From the IMG/VR virus record IMGVR_UViG_3300030105_001626, positions 1-64,000 of that record: a stretch of 64,000 nucleotides of DNA. One strand, given 5' to 3'. Positions within the stretch are counted from its first letter, which is position 1. Each line of letters begins with the position of its first letter. Made by a program: the position numbers and the translations under genes. Shown one piece after another: positions 24,434-33,509 of the stretch. The notes beneath the pieces are model-generated. The model was given only the letters and a program-made list of their open reading frames with translations. It had not been told where the DNA came from and made no database searches. This DNA is from a virus.

Positions 24434-25226
24434 TCCTTAATTCATCAGATTCTCTAAGTGTAACTTCGTGTAATTTATATTCTGGTTCAAAACTCTTAAT
24501 ATCTTCATCATAAACTTCTTTCATGAATTTAGGATAAACATCAGAGAATATATGTGCCATTTCTTTATTTGCATCTGTAACATCATAGGTTGTGTGTCTA
24601 CCTGGATGATACATTGAAGCTGCATGTATTACACCACATTTTTCTTTAGTGATTGAGGATAATATCCAATCAAATCCATATCCACTTTTTACGTCATGAT
24701 ATTCCATAAACTTTAATATTTTAGGTATCAGTGATGAATGAATAAACACTGCCATGCCTTCATTAAAATTAGTTAAACTATATTTCATTGAAGTATCTTG
24801 ATGAAGTATATTGTGACTACACTCTGAACCATGCATTGTAGATAACTGAAATATTTTAATATTTTCTTCTTTAGCAATCTCTAAACCACGATTCACATTT
24901 TTAATGTCAGTAACTAAGTCATCGTCCCAAAAACCAATATATTCATAGTCACGATAATCATAAGTCTCAAGAAAATGTTTTACCATCTCCCACTTAAATC
25001 CTGTGTCTTTTTGGATTATATCATAACTATCATCTTCAACCGGACAATCATTGTAACTATAAGCTACAACTGAATAGTCTCTTTCTTCTCCTTTTGTAGA
25101 ACGCCAATGATTATCTTTATCATAATTCTCATGATAGTTTAGTGGTATTCCTACTGGAACAACTATTACATTCTTAGAATTTATGAATGTTTCTGCACCT
25201 GGTTTAGGCTGTTTCATTTTGTTCAT
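24426..25226 (-). CDS. glycosyltransferase-like protein with DDD motif
   Basis: 266 residues. The centre reads YIGFWDDDLVTDIKN, a DxD-type metal and nucleotide-sugar site, in the setting seen in DUF707-like glycosyltransferases. The following segment (FQLSTMHGSECSHN) and the late HPGRHTTYD segment resemble such enzymes. Overlaps neighbours by 8 and 4 bases. Transfer of a sugar in virion or host-surface glycan modification is inferred. Confidence 0.6.
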   Translation of the reverse strand: MNKMKQPKPGAETFINSKNVIVVPVGIPLNYHENYDKDNHWRSTKGEERDYSVVAYSYNDCPVEDDSYDIIQKDTGFKWEMVKHFLETYDYRDYEYIGFWDDDLVTDIKNVNRGLEIAKEENIKIFQLSTMHGSECSHNILHQDTSMKYSLTNFNEGMAVFIHSSLIPKILKFMEYHDVKSGYGFDWILSSITKEKCGVIHAASMYHPGRHTTYDVTDANKEMAHIFSDVYPKFMKEVYDEDIKSFEPEYKLHEVTLRESDELRID

Positions 25227-25888
25227 TTGTAGCTTCCACCTTTTGCAATAAATAAATTTGTATTAGTTTCAATAAGTTCATCTGTTATTGTGAATGGTGT
25301 CTTATAATCATTACTCTTGAAAAATTCTTTTGCGGCCATGTCATGGTTAATAAAAAACATACTATTCTTAGCAACCAAGTCCGCATCACTAGTTTTAGAT
25401 ATTTCATCTGATATATCTTTTTTATATTCTAGGCCATATTCATTAAATCTATCAATCCAATAATCTTTCGGTTTACAATTTACATGATGATGTCCTGGCT
25501 GACCAGGAACTGCAGCCGTACACCAGATATATTTTGCTTGCTTAAAGGTTGATATAAAGTTTTTGATGTATTTTTCTTCTACATGTTCTAAAAATTCAGT
25601 TGAATATGCCAAATCAAATGATTCAGTAGAGTTATATTCACCTAAAGTATAATCATGTATGTGTATATACTCTTTATTATTTTTGATTGTCTCATCACCA
25701 TCAACACCAATAGAATATATTCCAATATGGTTTGCGTACTCAACCATTCCGCCTGGTCCACATCCAATATCAATCATAGACTTTATATCATATTTTTGTT
25801 TAATTAAATCTAAGGTTGGTTTTAACATCGAGGTGAAATCATAATGTCCACCTAAGTGTGGTGGTAAAATAAATTGTTTATTTGCCAT
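25223..25888 (-). CDS. class I SAM-dependent methyltransferase
   Basis: Motif I is SMIDIGCGPGGMVEYA, followed by the acidic loop (YSIGVDGDET) and FDLAYSTEFLEHV. I use ATG 25888 (MANKQFILPPHLGG), which overlaps the upstream gene's end; the longer frame would extend 48 bases into that gene. About 221 aa. It belongs with the glycan-type cassette; the substrate is unknown. Confidence 0.8.
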   Translation of the reverse strand: MANKQFILPPHLGGHYDFTSMLKPTLDLIKQKYDIKSMIDIGCGPGGMVEYANHIGIYSIGVDGDETIKNNKEYIHIHDYTLGEYNSTESFDLAYSTEFLEHVEEKYIKNFISTFKQAKYIWCTAAVPGQPGHHHVNCKPKDYWIDRFNEYGLEYKKDISDEISKTSDADLVAKNSMFFINHDMAAKEFFKSNDYKTPFTITDELIETNTNLFIAKGGSYK

Positions 25889-26744
25889 CTTTAAATTTCC
25901 TCTCAATAGATTCTTTCCATTCTGGTACTCTGTCATATTGATGTACTAATGCAAAAGGTTTTCCCTCTGAGGTACAAACCATTCCATCTTTCATAATAGG
26001 AGATTGTTCAAGAAGTTTATCGCCATATTCTTTTGCTATTTGTGGTCCTGTTGTGCCTAATTGTGCAGCCCAACCATCCTCACTATTTGCAAAATTTGTA
26101 ATATCTTGATATGTCTTCATTTGTAATAATACATTTAGTGCAGCTTGGTCTGGACCACCACCGCCTTCTATATTATGATTAGTACTATTTGATAACATGT
26201 ATATATTCAAAAACAAATCAACCATAGTATCGAATTTGCCAGAGATTGTACCTGCATTGTATATAGGATTATTAACACATTCTTCATGTACTAATGGACC
26301 AAAAGATTTCATTAGATTATTTGTTCCCCACTGCTCATCTTTATATGCAATAGATTCACAAGCAACATTGATTTCTTTATCACCAAGGTTCTCATCTAAC
26401 CAAATTGATGGATTAGTTTGAAAGATAACATCTTTAACATCAGTTGTGATGATTCGATTATATTGACCTTTCATTCGTTTGAGTAAATACCATAGATGCA
26501 AGAATCGTTCTACAACAATCTGAAATTCTTCTTTAGGGTATTTGAATGTTTCTTTTTCTTCGTCTTTGCCAAATGCGAGAATTGAATAATCTCTTTTGAC
26601 TAATTCATCAACTGTTTTATAATCTATGTTGTAGCAAATCATAGCTTTTGTTCCAGTAAAACCAGAACGGTCTAAAGAATTGACCCAAGGTTTGATTTTC
26701 TCAAAATTGTATCCTGTAATACAACCAATCACCATGTCTTTCAT
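25878..26744 (-). CDS. glycosyltransferase-like protein (TTDVKDV motif)
   Basis: 288 residues. The segment RIITTDVKDVIFQTNP is a DxD-type motif as seen in nucleotide-sugar transferases acting with a metal. Near residue 195 a GGGGPDQAALN segment resembles the acceptor side of such enzymes. It is the first gene of the cassette in the direction of transcription. No exact family recognised. Confidence 0.6.
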   Translation of the reverse strand: MKDMVIGCITGYNFEKIKPWVNSLDRSGFTGTKAMICYNIDYKTVDELVKRDYSILAFGKDEEKETFKYPKEEFQIVVERFLHLWYLLKRMKGQYNRIITTDVKDVIFQTNPSIWLDENLGDKEINVACESIAYKDEQWGTNNLMKSFGPLVHEECVNNPIYNAGTISGKFDTMVDLFLNIYMLSNSTNHNIEGGGGPDQAALNVLLQMKTYQDITNFANSEDGWAAQLGTTGPQIAKEYGDKLLEQSPIMKDGMVCTSEGKPFALVHQYDRVPEWKESIERKFKDGK

Positions 26745-26782
26745 ATAAATTTCCTTATATAATAAATATTAAAACTTCATTT

Positions 26783-27607
26783 TTACAGACTGCCAAACCC
26801 ATTTGGATTATGACCTGAACCAGCATCTTGAACTGTTCGTCCGTCTTTACCTCTGTTTACACCTTTTGCTATCTTCTTCCATGTTTTAAAACTTCCTTTA
26901 GAAGTAGAGTAAGGTGTATCTTTCTTGTATTTATTCACCAACTCCGTAGTACCTATTTCGCCAGCGCCATACTCTTCTTTAATTGTTTTTACTGTACCAT
27001 CTTTATTAGCAAGCCAAGCTTCAAACTTAATCTCTGGAAACATTCTTTGTAATTTTAAGAACTCACTTAGATTAGGTAAACTATCATCAAACAATCTTAC
27101 ACGACTGAACTGACCAGTCTTTAAATAATTATATATGATAATTGCTTTTGCTCTTGTTGTTGCTACGCCTTTTAATTTGCCAGCTCTTTCAACACGAACT
27201 TTATCAATATTAAAACCATGTTTTCTAAAAGTATCTAAGAACACTTTTTTATTATTCATATCTTGTCTAGCAGTTACAATGATAACTTTACTCTTTGGTG
27301 TAGCTAAAGAATTCTTAAGAATAATCTTGGCTTTTGCCATCATTCTTTTAATTGGTCTAGATTCTTTATTAAACTTCTCTGCATCTTTCATTTCAGAGAA
27401 ATCAAATGACTCACCAGCTTTTAATTTATATTTAGAATAGGTGCCAGTCTCTAATCTTTTTACTAATTTCTTACCTTTTCTGACTAAGACATTAGCTGTA
27501 GTTTCAAATAGAGTATCATCTATATCAAATATAGTCAGTCCACCTAAAGCCTCAGTTTTCTCTGCAAGTAAGTTTTCTGTTAAGAAGGCGTCAAATTTTA
27601 GCAACAA
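26783..27607 (-). CDS. HAD-superfamily phosphatase
   Basis: Residues 25-33 read TIFDIDDTL, the HAD motif I with nucleophile Asp28 and acid Asp30. Motif II is VIIVTARQD, and motif IV follows (RLFDDSLPN). The C-terminal 60 residues (EEYGAGEIGTTELVNKYKK) are of the lysine-rich type seen in the virion proteins nearby. The domain probably removes a phosphate from a nucleotide or polynucleotide; a link to virion assembly is suggested by the tail. Confidence 0.8.
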   Translation of the reverse strand: MLLKFDAFLTENLLAEKTEALGGLTIFDIDDTLFETTANVLVRKGKKLVKRLETGTYSKYKLKAGESFDFSEMKDAEKFNKESRPIKRMMAKAKIILKNSLATPKSKVIIVTARQDMNNKKVFLDTFRKHGFNIDKVRVERAGKLKGVATTRAKAIIIYNYLKTGQFSRVRLFDDSLPNLSEFLKLQRMFPEIKFEAWLANKDGTVKTIKEEYGAGEIGTTELVNKYKKDTPYSTSKGSFKTWKKIAKGVNRGKDGRTVQDAGSGHNPNGFGSL

Positions 27608-27608
27608 A

Positions 27609-27917
27609 CTATCCTCGTGTCAATGTAAGTATTTTTTGGATTTGTTGCTCAACTGATTCTTTACGTTTTGGCCAATATATGTATTCTTTATCGGCAGTTT
27701 TAAGTAGTTTGCTAAAGAATGGTAATACTAGTTTCTCTAGGTCTGCTAACTTCTCTTCATATTCCTCGACTGTTGAATTCTTTTCTCTTTGTGATTGTGT
27801 AGCTACATCTTCAATTACTTTTTTGTAATCTTTTTCAGATACAGTATCAAACACTGAACTGAAGCCGAAATCATCGTCTCCATATTCTGCTATAATTGCA
27901 TTAATATCATATGCCAT
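27609..27917 (-). CDS. conserved small phage protein, 102 aa
   Basis: Acidic N-terminus (MAYDINAIIAEYGDDDFGFSS) and a C-terminal segment YIYWPKRKESVEQQIQKIL that I recall as well conserved in T4-like marine phages. A coiled coil lies between. It ends one base before the HAD gene. Function unknown. Confidence 0.7.
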   Translation of the reverse strand: MAYDINAIIAEYGDDDFGFSSVFDTVSEKDYKKVIEDVATQSQREKNSTVEEYEEKLADLEKLVLPFFSKLLKTADKEYIYWPKRKESVEQQIQKILTLTRG

Positions 27918-27919
27918 CT

Positions 27920-29170
27920 TTATTTACTCCAATTTTTGGCAGCATTAAAATTAGATTGACTAAACTCTAATCTATCTACTAATTTAACTGCATTACCTTT
28001 TAAGTGGTCAACTGCAACGAAACCTTCTGGTGCAGTTATTCTATAACCTGAATCTGTTTTAATAAATGTTCTCGCTACTTGGTCTACTGATTGTAGTTTA
28101 TTAATTATCATCAGTTTAGCCTCAGTAACTCCATTTTGTATATCGAATATTCTTTTTAGTTCAACTGCATTATTACGGAAGAATCGCATCACTTCAGATT
28201 TCTTTAACTGGCGATTTCTTTTTGTTTCTGCTCGTTTAGCTTCTAATATCTCAGCATTCATTTGTTTTTCAACATCGAGAATGAGTTGTCTAGTATGTTG
28301 CATTGTATCTCGAATTGTTTGGCCTTCTCTAACTTTTTTATTATTGAATACTTTAATGTATTGTCTTATCACTGAATTGTCTTTAATTCTATTCATTACT
28401 GATGGACTTGCCTGTCTAAACAATTGACCAACATCAGACAATATTCTAGTGATTGCTTTAGTTTCTTGTATTGTAAATGTAGCTGTACCAGATGTATCAG
28501 TAAAGTCTGCATCACGAAACCAAACATCTTTAGTTGTACTTAAATTTTTAATATCTATATTGAAACTTGCTTTCATTTGTTCCATTGTTTGACCTGCATA
28601 TGAGGTATGAAATACAATTCCTACATGAGCAGCTCTCATACTACTGGCTAATTTTGAATCAGCTGGTACTGCATATGTAATAGTATTTGGTGTAAATGTA
28701 ATAAACTTTTCGCCTGAAATTGATTCAGTTCTTATATCACCTTTAGTAAACATCATATCACCTTGTAAGATGCCTTTGATACCAAGTTTTGGTAAATATC
28801 TTAATGATGTTTTTAGTTTCTTATTGAGACCTTCAGCAGGATGATTTTTATCTATATCTGCATTTGTATAATTTAGTTTAGCGTTCTTTGTAAAGACACT
28901 CTTTGTTCCAACAAAAAACTTTTTGTTCTCTGGATTAATACCAACAAATATTGCAGGAGCGCCGTCCCACTTTGTAGTGATATTAACTTTTGACGTAGAG
29001 TTTCCCGCCAACATATCTCTTAATGATTGTAAGAAGTTTATAGCTTCACGAGTACCTGCTACACCATTATCTAACACGATGTCTTCAAGATGTTCAAGAT
29101 GTAAATTCTTACCTGAACTAGCTTCAGTAAGAACTTCTATTTGTTTTATTTTATCATTAAATTTATACAT
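27920..29170 (-). CDS. DUF6267-like protein with nucleotidyltransferase (ligase-type) motifs
   Basis: Residues 63-75 read NITTKWDGAPAIF, with Lys67-x-Asp-Gly70 matching motif I of the covalent nucleotidyltransferase superfamily (DNA and RNA ligases, capping enzymes), in which the Lys takes the AMP. Near residues 380-400 APEGFVAVDHLKGNAVKLV fits motifs IV and V (Glu-Gly-Phe-Val and Lys-Leu-Val). A middle segment GILQGDMMF may be motif III. The family is annotated as of unknown function in cyanophages. An RNA or DNA ligase role is a reasoned guess. Confidence 0.6.
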   Translation of the reverse strand: MYKFNDKIKQIEVLTEASSGKNLHLEHLEDIVLDNGVAGTREAINFLQSLRDMLAGNSTSKVNITTKWDGAPAIFVGINPENKKFFVGTKSVFTKNAKLNYTNADIDKNHPAEGLNKKLKTSLRYLPKLGIKGILQGDMMFTKGDIRTESISGEKFITFTPNTITYAVPADSKLASSMRAAHVGIVFHTSYAGQTMEQMKASFNIDIKNLSTTKDVWFRDADFTDTSGTATFTIQETKAITRILSDVGQLFRQASPSVMNRIKDNSVIRQYIKVFNNKKVREGQTIRDTMQHTRQLILDVEKQMNAEILEAKRAETKRNRQLKKSEVMRFFRNNAVELKRIFDIQNGVTEAKLMIINKLQSVDQVARTFIKTDSGYRITAPEGFVAVDHLKGNAVKLVDRLEFSQSNFNAAKNWSK

Positions 29171-29189
29171 TTGTTCTCTTTATGGGTCC

Positions 29190-29218
29190 ATTATAACACA
29201 ATAAGCAAGAAAAGTCAA
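29190..29218 (-). promoter_or_regulatory. sigma70-like promoter
   Basis: Minus strand: TTGACT (29218-29213), 17-base spacer, TATAAT (29195-29190). The expected start lies about 13 bases before the ATG at 29170, with AAAGAGAAC upstream as ribosome binding site. Confidence 0.8.
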
Positions 29219-29244
29219 GCATTTGTTTGGTTCTATTTATCTCA

Positions 29245-30642
29245 TTAAAATAACTTACCAAAGGGGCCAAATCGAGCGCCTTTTTTCTCTGCAAGATATA
29301 ACATATCAGTTAATAATTCATTTCTTTTAGAATTTGTTAAATTGATAATATAACACACAAAATCTAATTGTTGCAATTTAGATGTAGATACACCATTACT
29401 TTGGTCTGCTGAATTAAATGATTTAGTCATATTATCAATAAACTTATTGTTAGTAATACCTGTATCTATATTATCTTGAAACTTTTGTTTATTAACCATA
29501 ATAAATTTATCTAAATATTTCTTTTCTACATTTTTAAACTCATCAGCTGTTTGTGGGTATAATCGCCAGTTATTTTTAAAATCTTTAATACCATATTCTG
29601 GCAATAATGCTGCTAACATATCTAATGGTACTTTACCTAATCTGGCTGCGCCAGCACCTATCTTTGTTGGTTCAAACTTTAAATTATTAAAACCTTTAGA
29701 GTTTTGTCTTAACTGAAACTTGGCACCTGCTGTGCCTGATTTAATTGTAATTACTGTATCTGTAGTGCTTAATGTACCATCTGGTTTAGAAGTCATTATC
29801 ATTCTAATGCTATCTAATTCAAGTTTATCAGCTTTTGGTATATTAGAAACCATATTTACATCTTCCCACCTAGCAGTTTTACCTGTAACAGCTTTTAATG
29901 ATACACCTACAAGTGTCTTGTTTTTATACATCAACCTCATAGTATCGTTCAATTTACTTATACTAGGATTACTACCTTCAACACTTTCTTCTATTTCATT
30001 TTTAATCATCCAAATATCAGCAGGATTCCATGAATCTTTTTTAGAGATGCCAAATTTTTCTATGATTAGTTTCGTTATGAAGTCCATAAAACCACCATCT
30101 CTATTAATTTCTGTAAAACCAGAACCTGCATATAAAGATTTTATCTTTAAACCTTGTGCATATAAACCTTGTAACCAATTATCATTGATTTGAGGATATA
30201 CTTTTACCAATCTATTAAAGAATGGTTCATCTTTGGCTATTGCTTCAGGTGAGTTGTATGTTTTATTTTCTTGTAAAACTCTTTTCACCATCTCTAGTGA
30301 AGCTCGTTCTTGCATGGCAGTTGTAAATCCGTCTGAGGCATTAACTGAAATTTTACCTGTTTCTAAAAATCTTAATGTACCTACACCAAAGTCAACAACA
30401 GAAGACTTTTTACCACCACTAGTAACGATTTTAGCTTTATCATCGTTTTTTAATAAAGTTCCAATAGCCAAAAAGTTTTTAGTAGATACTTTTACAATAT
30501 GAATTTTTGAAGGTGAAAATTTAGTATCATCAGCAAAAAAAGCACCTTCTTGCATTTTGTCAAAATAAGGTTTACTGCTTTTGAATAAATCAGGGGTGAA
30601 GTGTTTTTTTATTCCAAGTTTTGTGGTTATATTGAAAGCCAT
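29245..30642 (-). CDS. conserved phage protein, 465 aa, structural region
   Basis: I start at ATG 30642 (MAFNITTKLGIKKHF), which has AAAGGAG 6 bases upstream; the frame extends 42 bases further without a ribosome site. The protein is mostly alpha/beta and globular, with no enzyme motif. Homologues, from memory, occur beside the DUF6267-type gene in marine T4-like phages. Function unknown; co-occurrence with the ligase-like protein could mean they act together. Confidence 0.6.
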   Translation of the reverse strand: MAFNITTKLGIKKHFTPDLFKSSKPYFDKMQEGAFFADDTKFSPSKIHIVKVSTKNFLAIGTLLKNDDKAKIVTSGGKKSSVVDFGVGTLRFLETGKISVNASDGFTTAMQERASLEMVKRVLQENKTYNSPEAIAKDEPFFNRLVKVYPQINDNWLQGLYAQGLKIKSLYAGSGFTEINRDGGFMDFITKLIIEKFGISKKDSWNPADIWMIKNEIEESVEGSNPSISKLNDTMRLMYKNKTLVGVSLKAVTGKTARWEDVNMVSNIPKADKLELDSIRMIMTSKPDGTLSTTDTVITIKSGTAGAKFQLRQNSKGFNNLKFEPTKIGAGAARLGKVPLDMLAALLPEYGIKDFKNNWRLYPQTADEFKNVEKKYLDKFIMVNKQKFQDNIDTGITNNKFIDNMTKSFNSADQSNGVSTSKLQQLDFVCYIINLTNSKRNELLTDMLYLAEKKGARFGPFGKLF

Positions 30643-30665
30643 ACTTCTCCTTTGTATTAGTCTAT

Positions 30666-30681
30666 TTATGCTATAGCATAA
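30666..30681. promoter_or_regulatory. 16-bp perfect palindrome overlapping a late promoter-like box
   Basis: TTATGCTATAGCATAA reads the same on both strands. On the minus strand its end continues as CATAAATAG, one base from the late consensus. It lies 25 bases upstream of the ATG at 30642, so it could be an operator or a small hairpin at the 5' end of the transcript. Confidence 0.4.
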
Positions 30682-30686
30682 CACAC

Positions 30687-31805
30687 TTATCGGATGATGT
30701 CAATCTCTTTTTCGCCTGTCCACACTTCTATATCATTTCTTAATCTATTATCTTTCTTTAGATTCTCATATCGATTACTAGCTTTCTTCTTCCACCATTC
30801 AATGATATTTTCTAGATTATGTTTTTCATAATTTTCTTTATCTTTGATTATCTTATCAGTTTTGCCTGTAACGATATCTATGAAGTTCTTGATACCATAA
30901 TTTGAGACATAGTATCTTTTCTTTTCAGTTAGATTCAATGCGTTCTTAATAGTATTCTCGAAGCCTTCATATTCTGGTGTGCCTTTAAGTGCAACTTTCG
31001 TTAATGACATTATCTTATTTGATATCTTCAATTTACGAGATGTAGCATCAGCTGGCACCAAAGGTTCGCCAATGGCAGCTTCAACATATTTCTTTAAATC
31101 TTCATATATTGGTCCATGCATCATGGGAAGAAAAGCAGAATCAGTCAAACCTTTGAATCTTATTAATGGTTTCATACCATCATACTGTGAGGACGCCTTG
31201 GAACTGCCATACAAACTTGTTGTTTCAAACATACAGGTGTTCATTTTATATTTGGCGTTAAGCCTTTCACGAACCCAATGCGAACAACATATAGCGGCCA
31301 ATAATTTGCCACCAAGATAATTAAAACCGAATGGTTGCGATGGCACAATCACAAAACCCATCATAGTGGTTTTATTAAATGCTGAAGCTCCTTCTGCAGT
31401 TTGCGAGAAGACCGACTCCAACATCTGGTTTCTTGGTTTCATATTAATTACTGGAGAACCAAGGCGTATAAACCCGACCCATTTCTGAGTATTTTTTTCT
31501 AATACAGCCAACCTTAAACATCTACCAGGAATACTGGTCATATTAGAGTGAGACGAAATCATATTGAGATAGATGTCCCATTTGTCTTGTGGTAATTCCA
31601 CAATTTCTAAATCCATATCTCTTGGATGAATACTAAAATCTGTAAATAAATCTTCTTCTGGTCCCATGCCTGGTAAAACAAAAGGCCTATCAGCCAAAGA
31701 GTTTAGTTTCTGGTCACGAATGTAGTCATCAATTCTTTCAAATCGGTCAAAGTAATCTGAATAAACTTTTGCACAATGAACTGCCTGTTCTTTGGTTAAT
31801 CTCAT
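30687..31805 (-). CDS. DUF4338-like protein, copy A
   Basis: 372 residues. The middle (about 100-235) has the pattern WVGFIRLGSP, then GFVIVPSQPFGFNYLGGKLLAA, then ETTSLYG and a terminal SQYDGMKPLIRFKG. The same pattern occurs in the protein at 50243-51523, so they are paralogues. It resembles my memory of the DUF4338 fold, known also from DruA of Druantia defence systems. It overlaps the gp41 gene by 4 bases, as in many T4-like marine phages. Function unknown. Confidence 0.6.
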   Translation of the reverse strand: MRLTKEQAVHCAKVYSDYFDRFERIDDYIRDQKLNSLADRPFVLPGMGPEEDLFTDFSIHPRDMDLEIVELPQDKWDIYLNMISSHSNMTSIPGRCLRLAVLEKNTQKWVGFIRLGSPVINMKPRNQMLESVFSQTAEGASAFNKTTMMGFVIVPSQPFGFNYLGGKLLAAICCSHWVRERLNAKYKMNTCMFETTSLYGSSKASSQYDGMKPLIRFKGLTDSAFLPMMHGPIYEDLKKYVEAAIGEPLVPADATSRKLKISNKIMSLTKVALKGTPEYEGFENTIKNALNLTEKKRYYVSNYGIKNFIDIVTGKTDKIIKDKENYEKHNLENIIEWWKKKASNRYENLKKDNRLRNDIEVWTGEKEIDIIR

Positions 31806-33199
31806 ATTTTAAAATCACCATATCCATTTTTACTACTCTCACGACTGCCAAATGTATTTACTGGTTTATCTGCCTGTGTACCAGTATCTAATAGTTCAAG
31901 TTGTGCTGATGGTTCTGCATCATACAATCTCATTTTAGCTCTATCAATACCTACAACGAATCTTTTATAATAAGAAGGGTCATTGTATCTATTCTTTAAT
32001 TGTTTAACCATGATTTGACCAAGGCCTTCAAGTTCTTCATTATTAATTAAAGCAAACATAAAGTCAGCAGTTGCTGGCAAGCCAAATGATTCTGAAGTAT
32101 CTTCTAGACCAGGGTCTGAACTAGTAAAGCCACCTCTTGTGGTTTGTGTAGCAGACATTATTGGAACATTTGCTTCTACAGCCAAACCTCTTAGTTCTTC
32201 TGCAATCGATTTAATATATGAATAACTATTTACATTAGAACCTGGTCTTATACGAGCAGATGTACATATATTTAAATAATCAATAAAGATAATTTCTGGT
32301 TTGAAACTCTTCTTTAAAGCAAGTTCATTGATAAGAGCTCTGAAGTGTAATGCAGAAGCAGCCGCAGTAGGATATTCTTTGATGATTAATTTACCATGAG
32401 TTTTACTTTTTAAGTTCTCAAATTTAACATTAAAATCTTTCTTACTTAATGTATGTAAATCGGTCATTGTAACATCTAATAAGTTAGCATCAATTCTTTC
32501 TGCAATCTTTTCTTCTGACATTTCTAAAGTAATGTATAAAACATTTTGGCCTTGAGATAAACAATTTGCAGCCATGTGACACATGAATAATGATTTACCA
32601 ACACCAGTACCAGCAAGAGCAATGTTTAGAGTCTTGACTGGAAGACCGCCTTTAGTAATCTTATTGAATAGGTCTAAATCAAACTTAACTTTGTTTTCTA
32701 CTTTATGCATCATCTCAAATCTGGCATCTTGGTCTTCAGTGTAATCGTGACCAACATGGCTATCAAAAGATACACCAAGGGCATCTGATAGTAGTTTTGG
32801 TATTTCACCTTTTGGTTTTTTGTGTTCTTTGTCATCAAGTATTTGAACTGAATCCATAATAGCATTATAGATTGCTTTGTCTTGACAGAACTTTTCGGTC
32901 TCATTAATTAACCATGCTGTATCAGTTGGTTCATTCTTAGTGAGATGAATTTGTTTTAGAAGTTCAATAGATTCAGAAACTTGAGTTTCATTCAAGTCCT
33001 TCTTCTCTGTAAAATTAATTACAAGAGCTTCATGTGTTGGTGGGTTTTTGTACTGTTGAATAAAATCAAAGACTTCTTTGAAGACTATCTTTTCAGAATT
33101 GTCAGCAAAGTATTCAGGTCTTATGAATGGTAAAACTTTTCTTGCATATTCATCATTGTATATTAGGTTCTTCAGTATTGTCGATTCTAGTCTGTTCAT
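31802..33199 (-). CDS. 41: replicative DNA helicase (T4 gp41-like)
   Basis: A DnaB-type hexameric helicase that unwinds DNA 5' to 3' on the lagging strand with the gp61 primase. The N-terminal domain is followed by the RecA-like core: Walker A NIALAGTGVGKSLF and Walker B IIFIDYLNI. The arginine finger region and final LLDTGTQAD tail are present. 465 aa, equal to T4 gp41 in size. The gene order uvsX, small gene, 41 resembles T4. Confidence 0.95.
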   Translation of the reverse strand: MNRLESTILKNLIYNDEYARKVLPFIRPEYFADNSEKIVFKEVFDFIQQYKNPPTHEALVINFTEKKDLNETQVSESIELLKQIHLTKNEPTDTAWLINETEKFCQDKAIYNAIMDSVQILDDKEHKKPKGEIPKLLSDALGVSFDSHVGHDYTEDQDARFEMMHKVENKVKFDLDLFNKITKGGLPVKTLNIALAGTGVGKSLFMCHMAANCLSQGQNVLYITLEMSEEKIAERIDANLLDVTMTDLHTLSKKDFNVKFENLKSKTHGKLIIKEYPTAAASALHFRALINELALKKSFKPEIIFIDYLNICTSARIRPGSNVNSYSYIKSIAEELRGLAVEANVPIMSATQTTRGGFTSSDPGLEDTSESFGLPATADFMFALINNEELEGLGQIMVKQLKNRYNDPSYYKRFVVGIDRAKMRLYDAEPSAQLELLDTGTQADKPVNTFGSRESSKNGYGDFKI

Positions 33200-33509
33200 G
33201 TTTTTGTTGTGCCATTATAATGTCGGATAGAATTTCACCCATAATTTCTTCAAATTCTCCGTCTTTCTGTAGTTCATCTATATCATGTGTGCCTGGGGAT
33301 AATATAGTGAAACCAAATTGTAGTCGGGCGCCTTCGCCTTCTTCAACTACCCTCGCTTTATGATAATGATATAGAACACCTTCATATTCTGGTATCATTA
33401 AACCAATTGCTGTCACTGGTGCATCTTCAAAAGTTGCACCATCTGGATTGACATATTGCCAATCCAAATCTTTTTTATACTTTGTCTGTTTCTGTTTTTT
33501 TGGATTCAT
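33153..33509 (-). CDS. conserved protein between uvsX and 41
   Basis: I use ATG 33509 (MNPKKQKQTKYKKDLDW); the longer frame starts inside uvsX. The 118-residue protein has an acidic C-terminus and the segment FGFTILSPGTHDIDELQKD. It overlaps both uvsX and 41. In T4 this place holds gene 40, a head-assembly factor, but I see no sequence similarity to it. Marine T4-like phages carry a comparable gene. Function unknown. Confidence 0.65.
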   Translation of the reverse strand: MNPKKQKQTKYKKDLDWQYVNPDGATFEDAPVTAIGLMIPEYEGVLYHYHKARVVEEGEGARLQFGFTILSPGTHDIDELQKDGEFEEIMGEILSDIIMAQQKHEQTRIDNTEEPNIQ

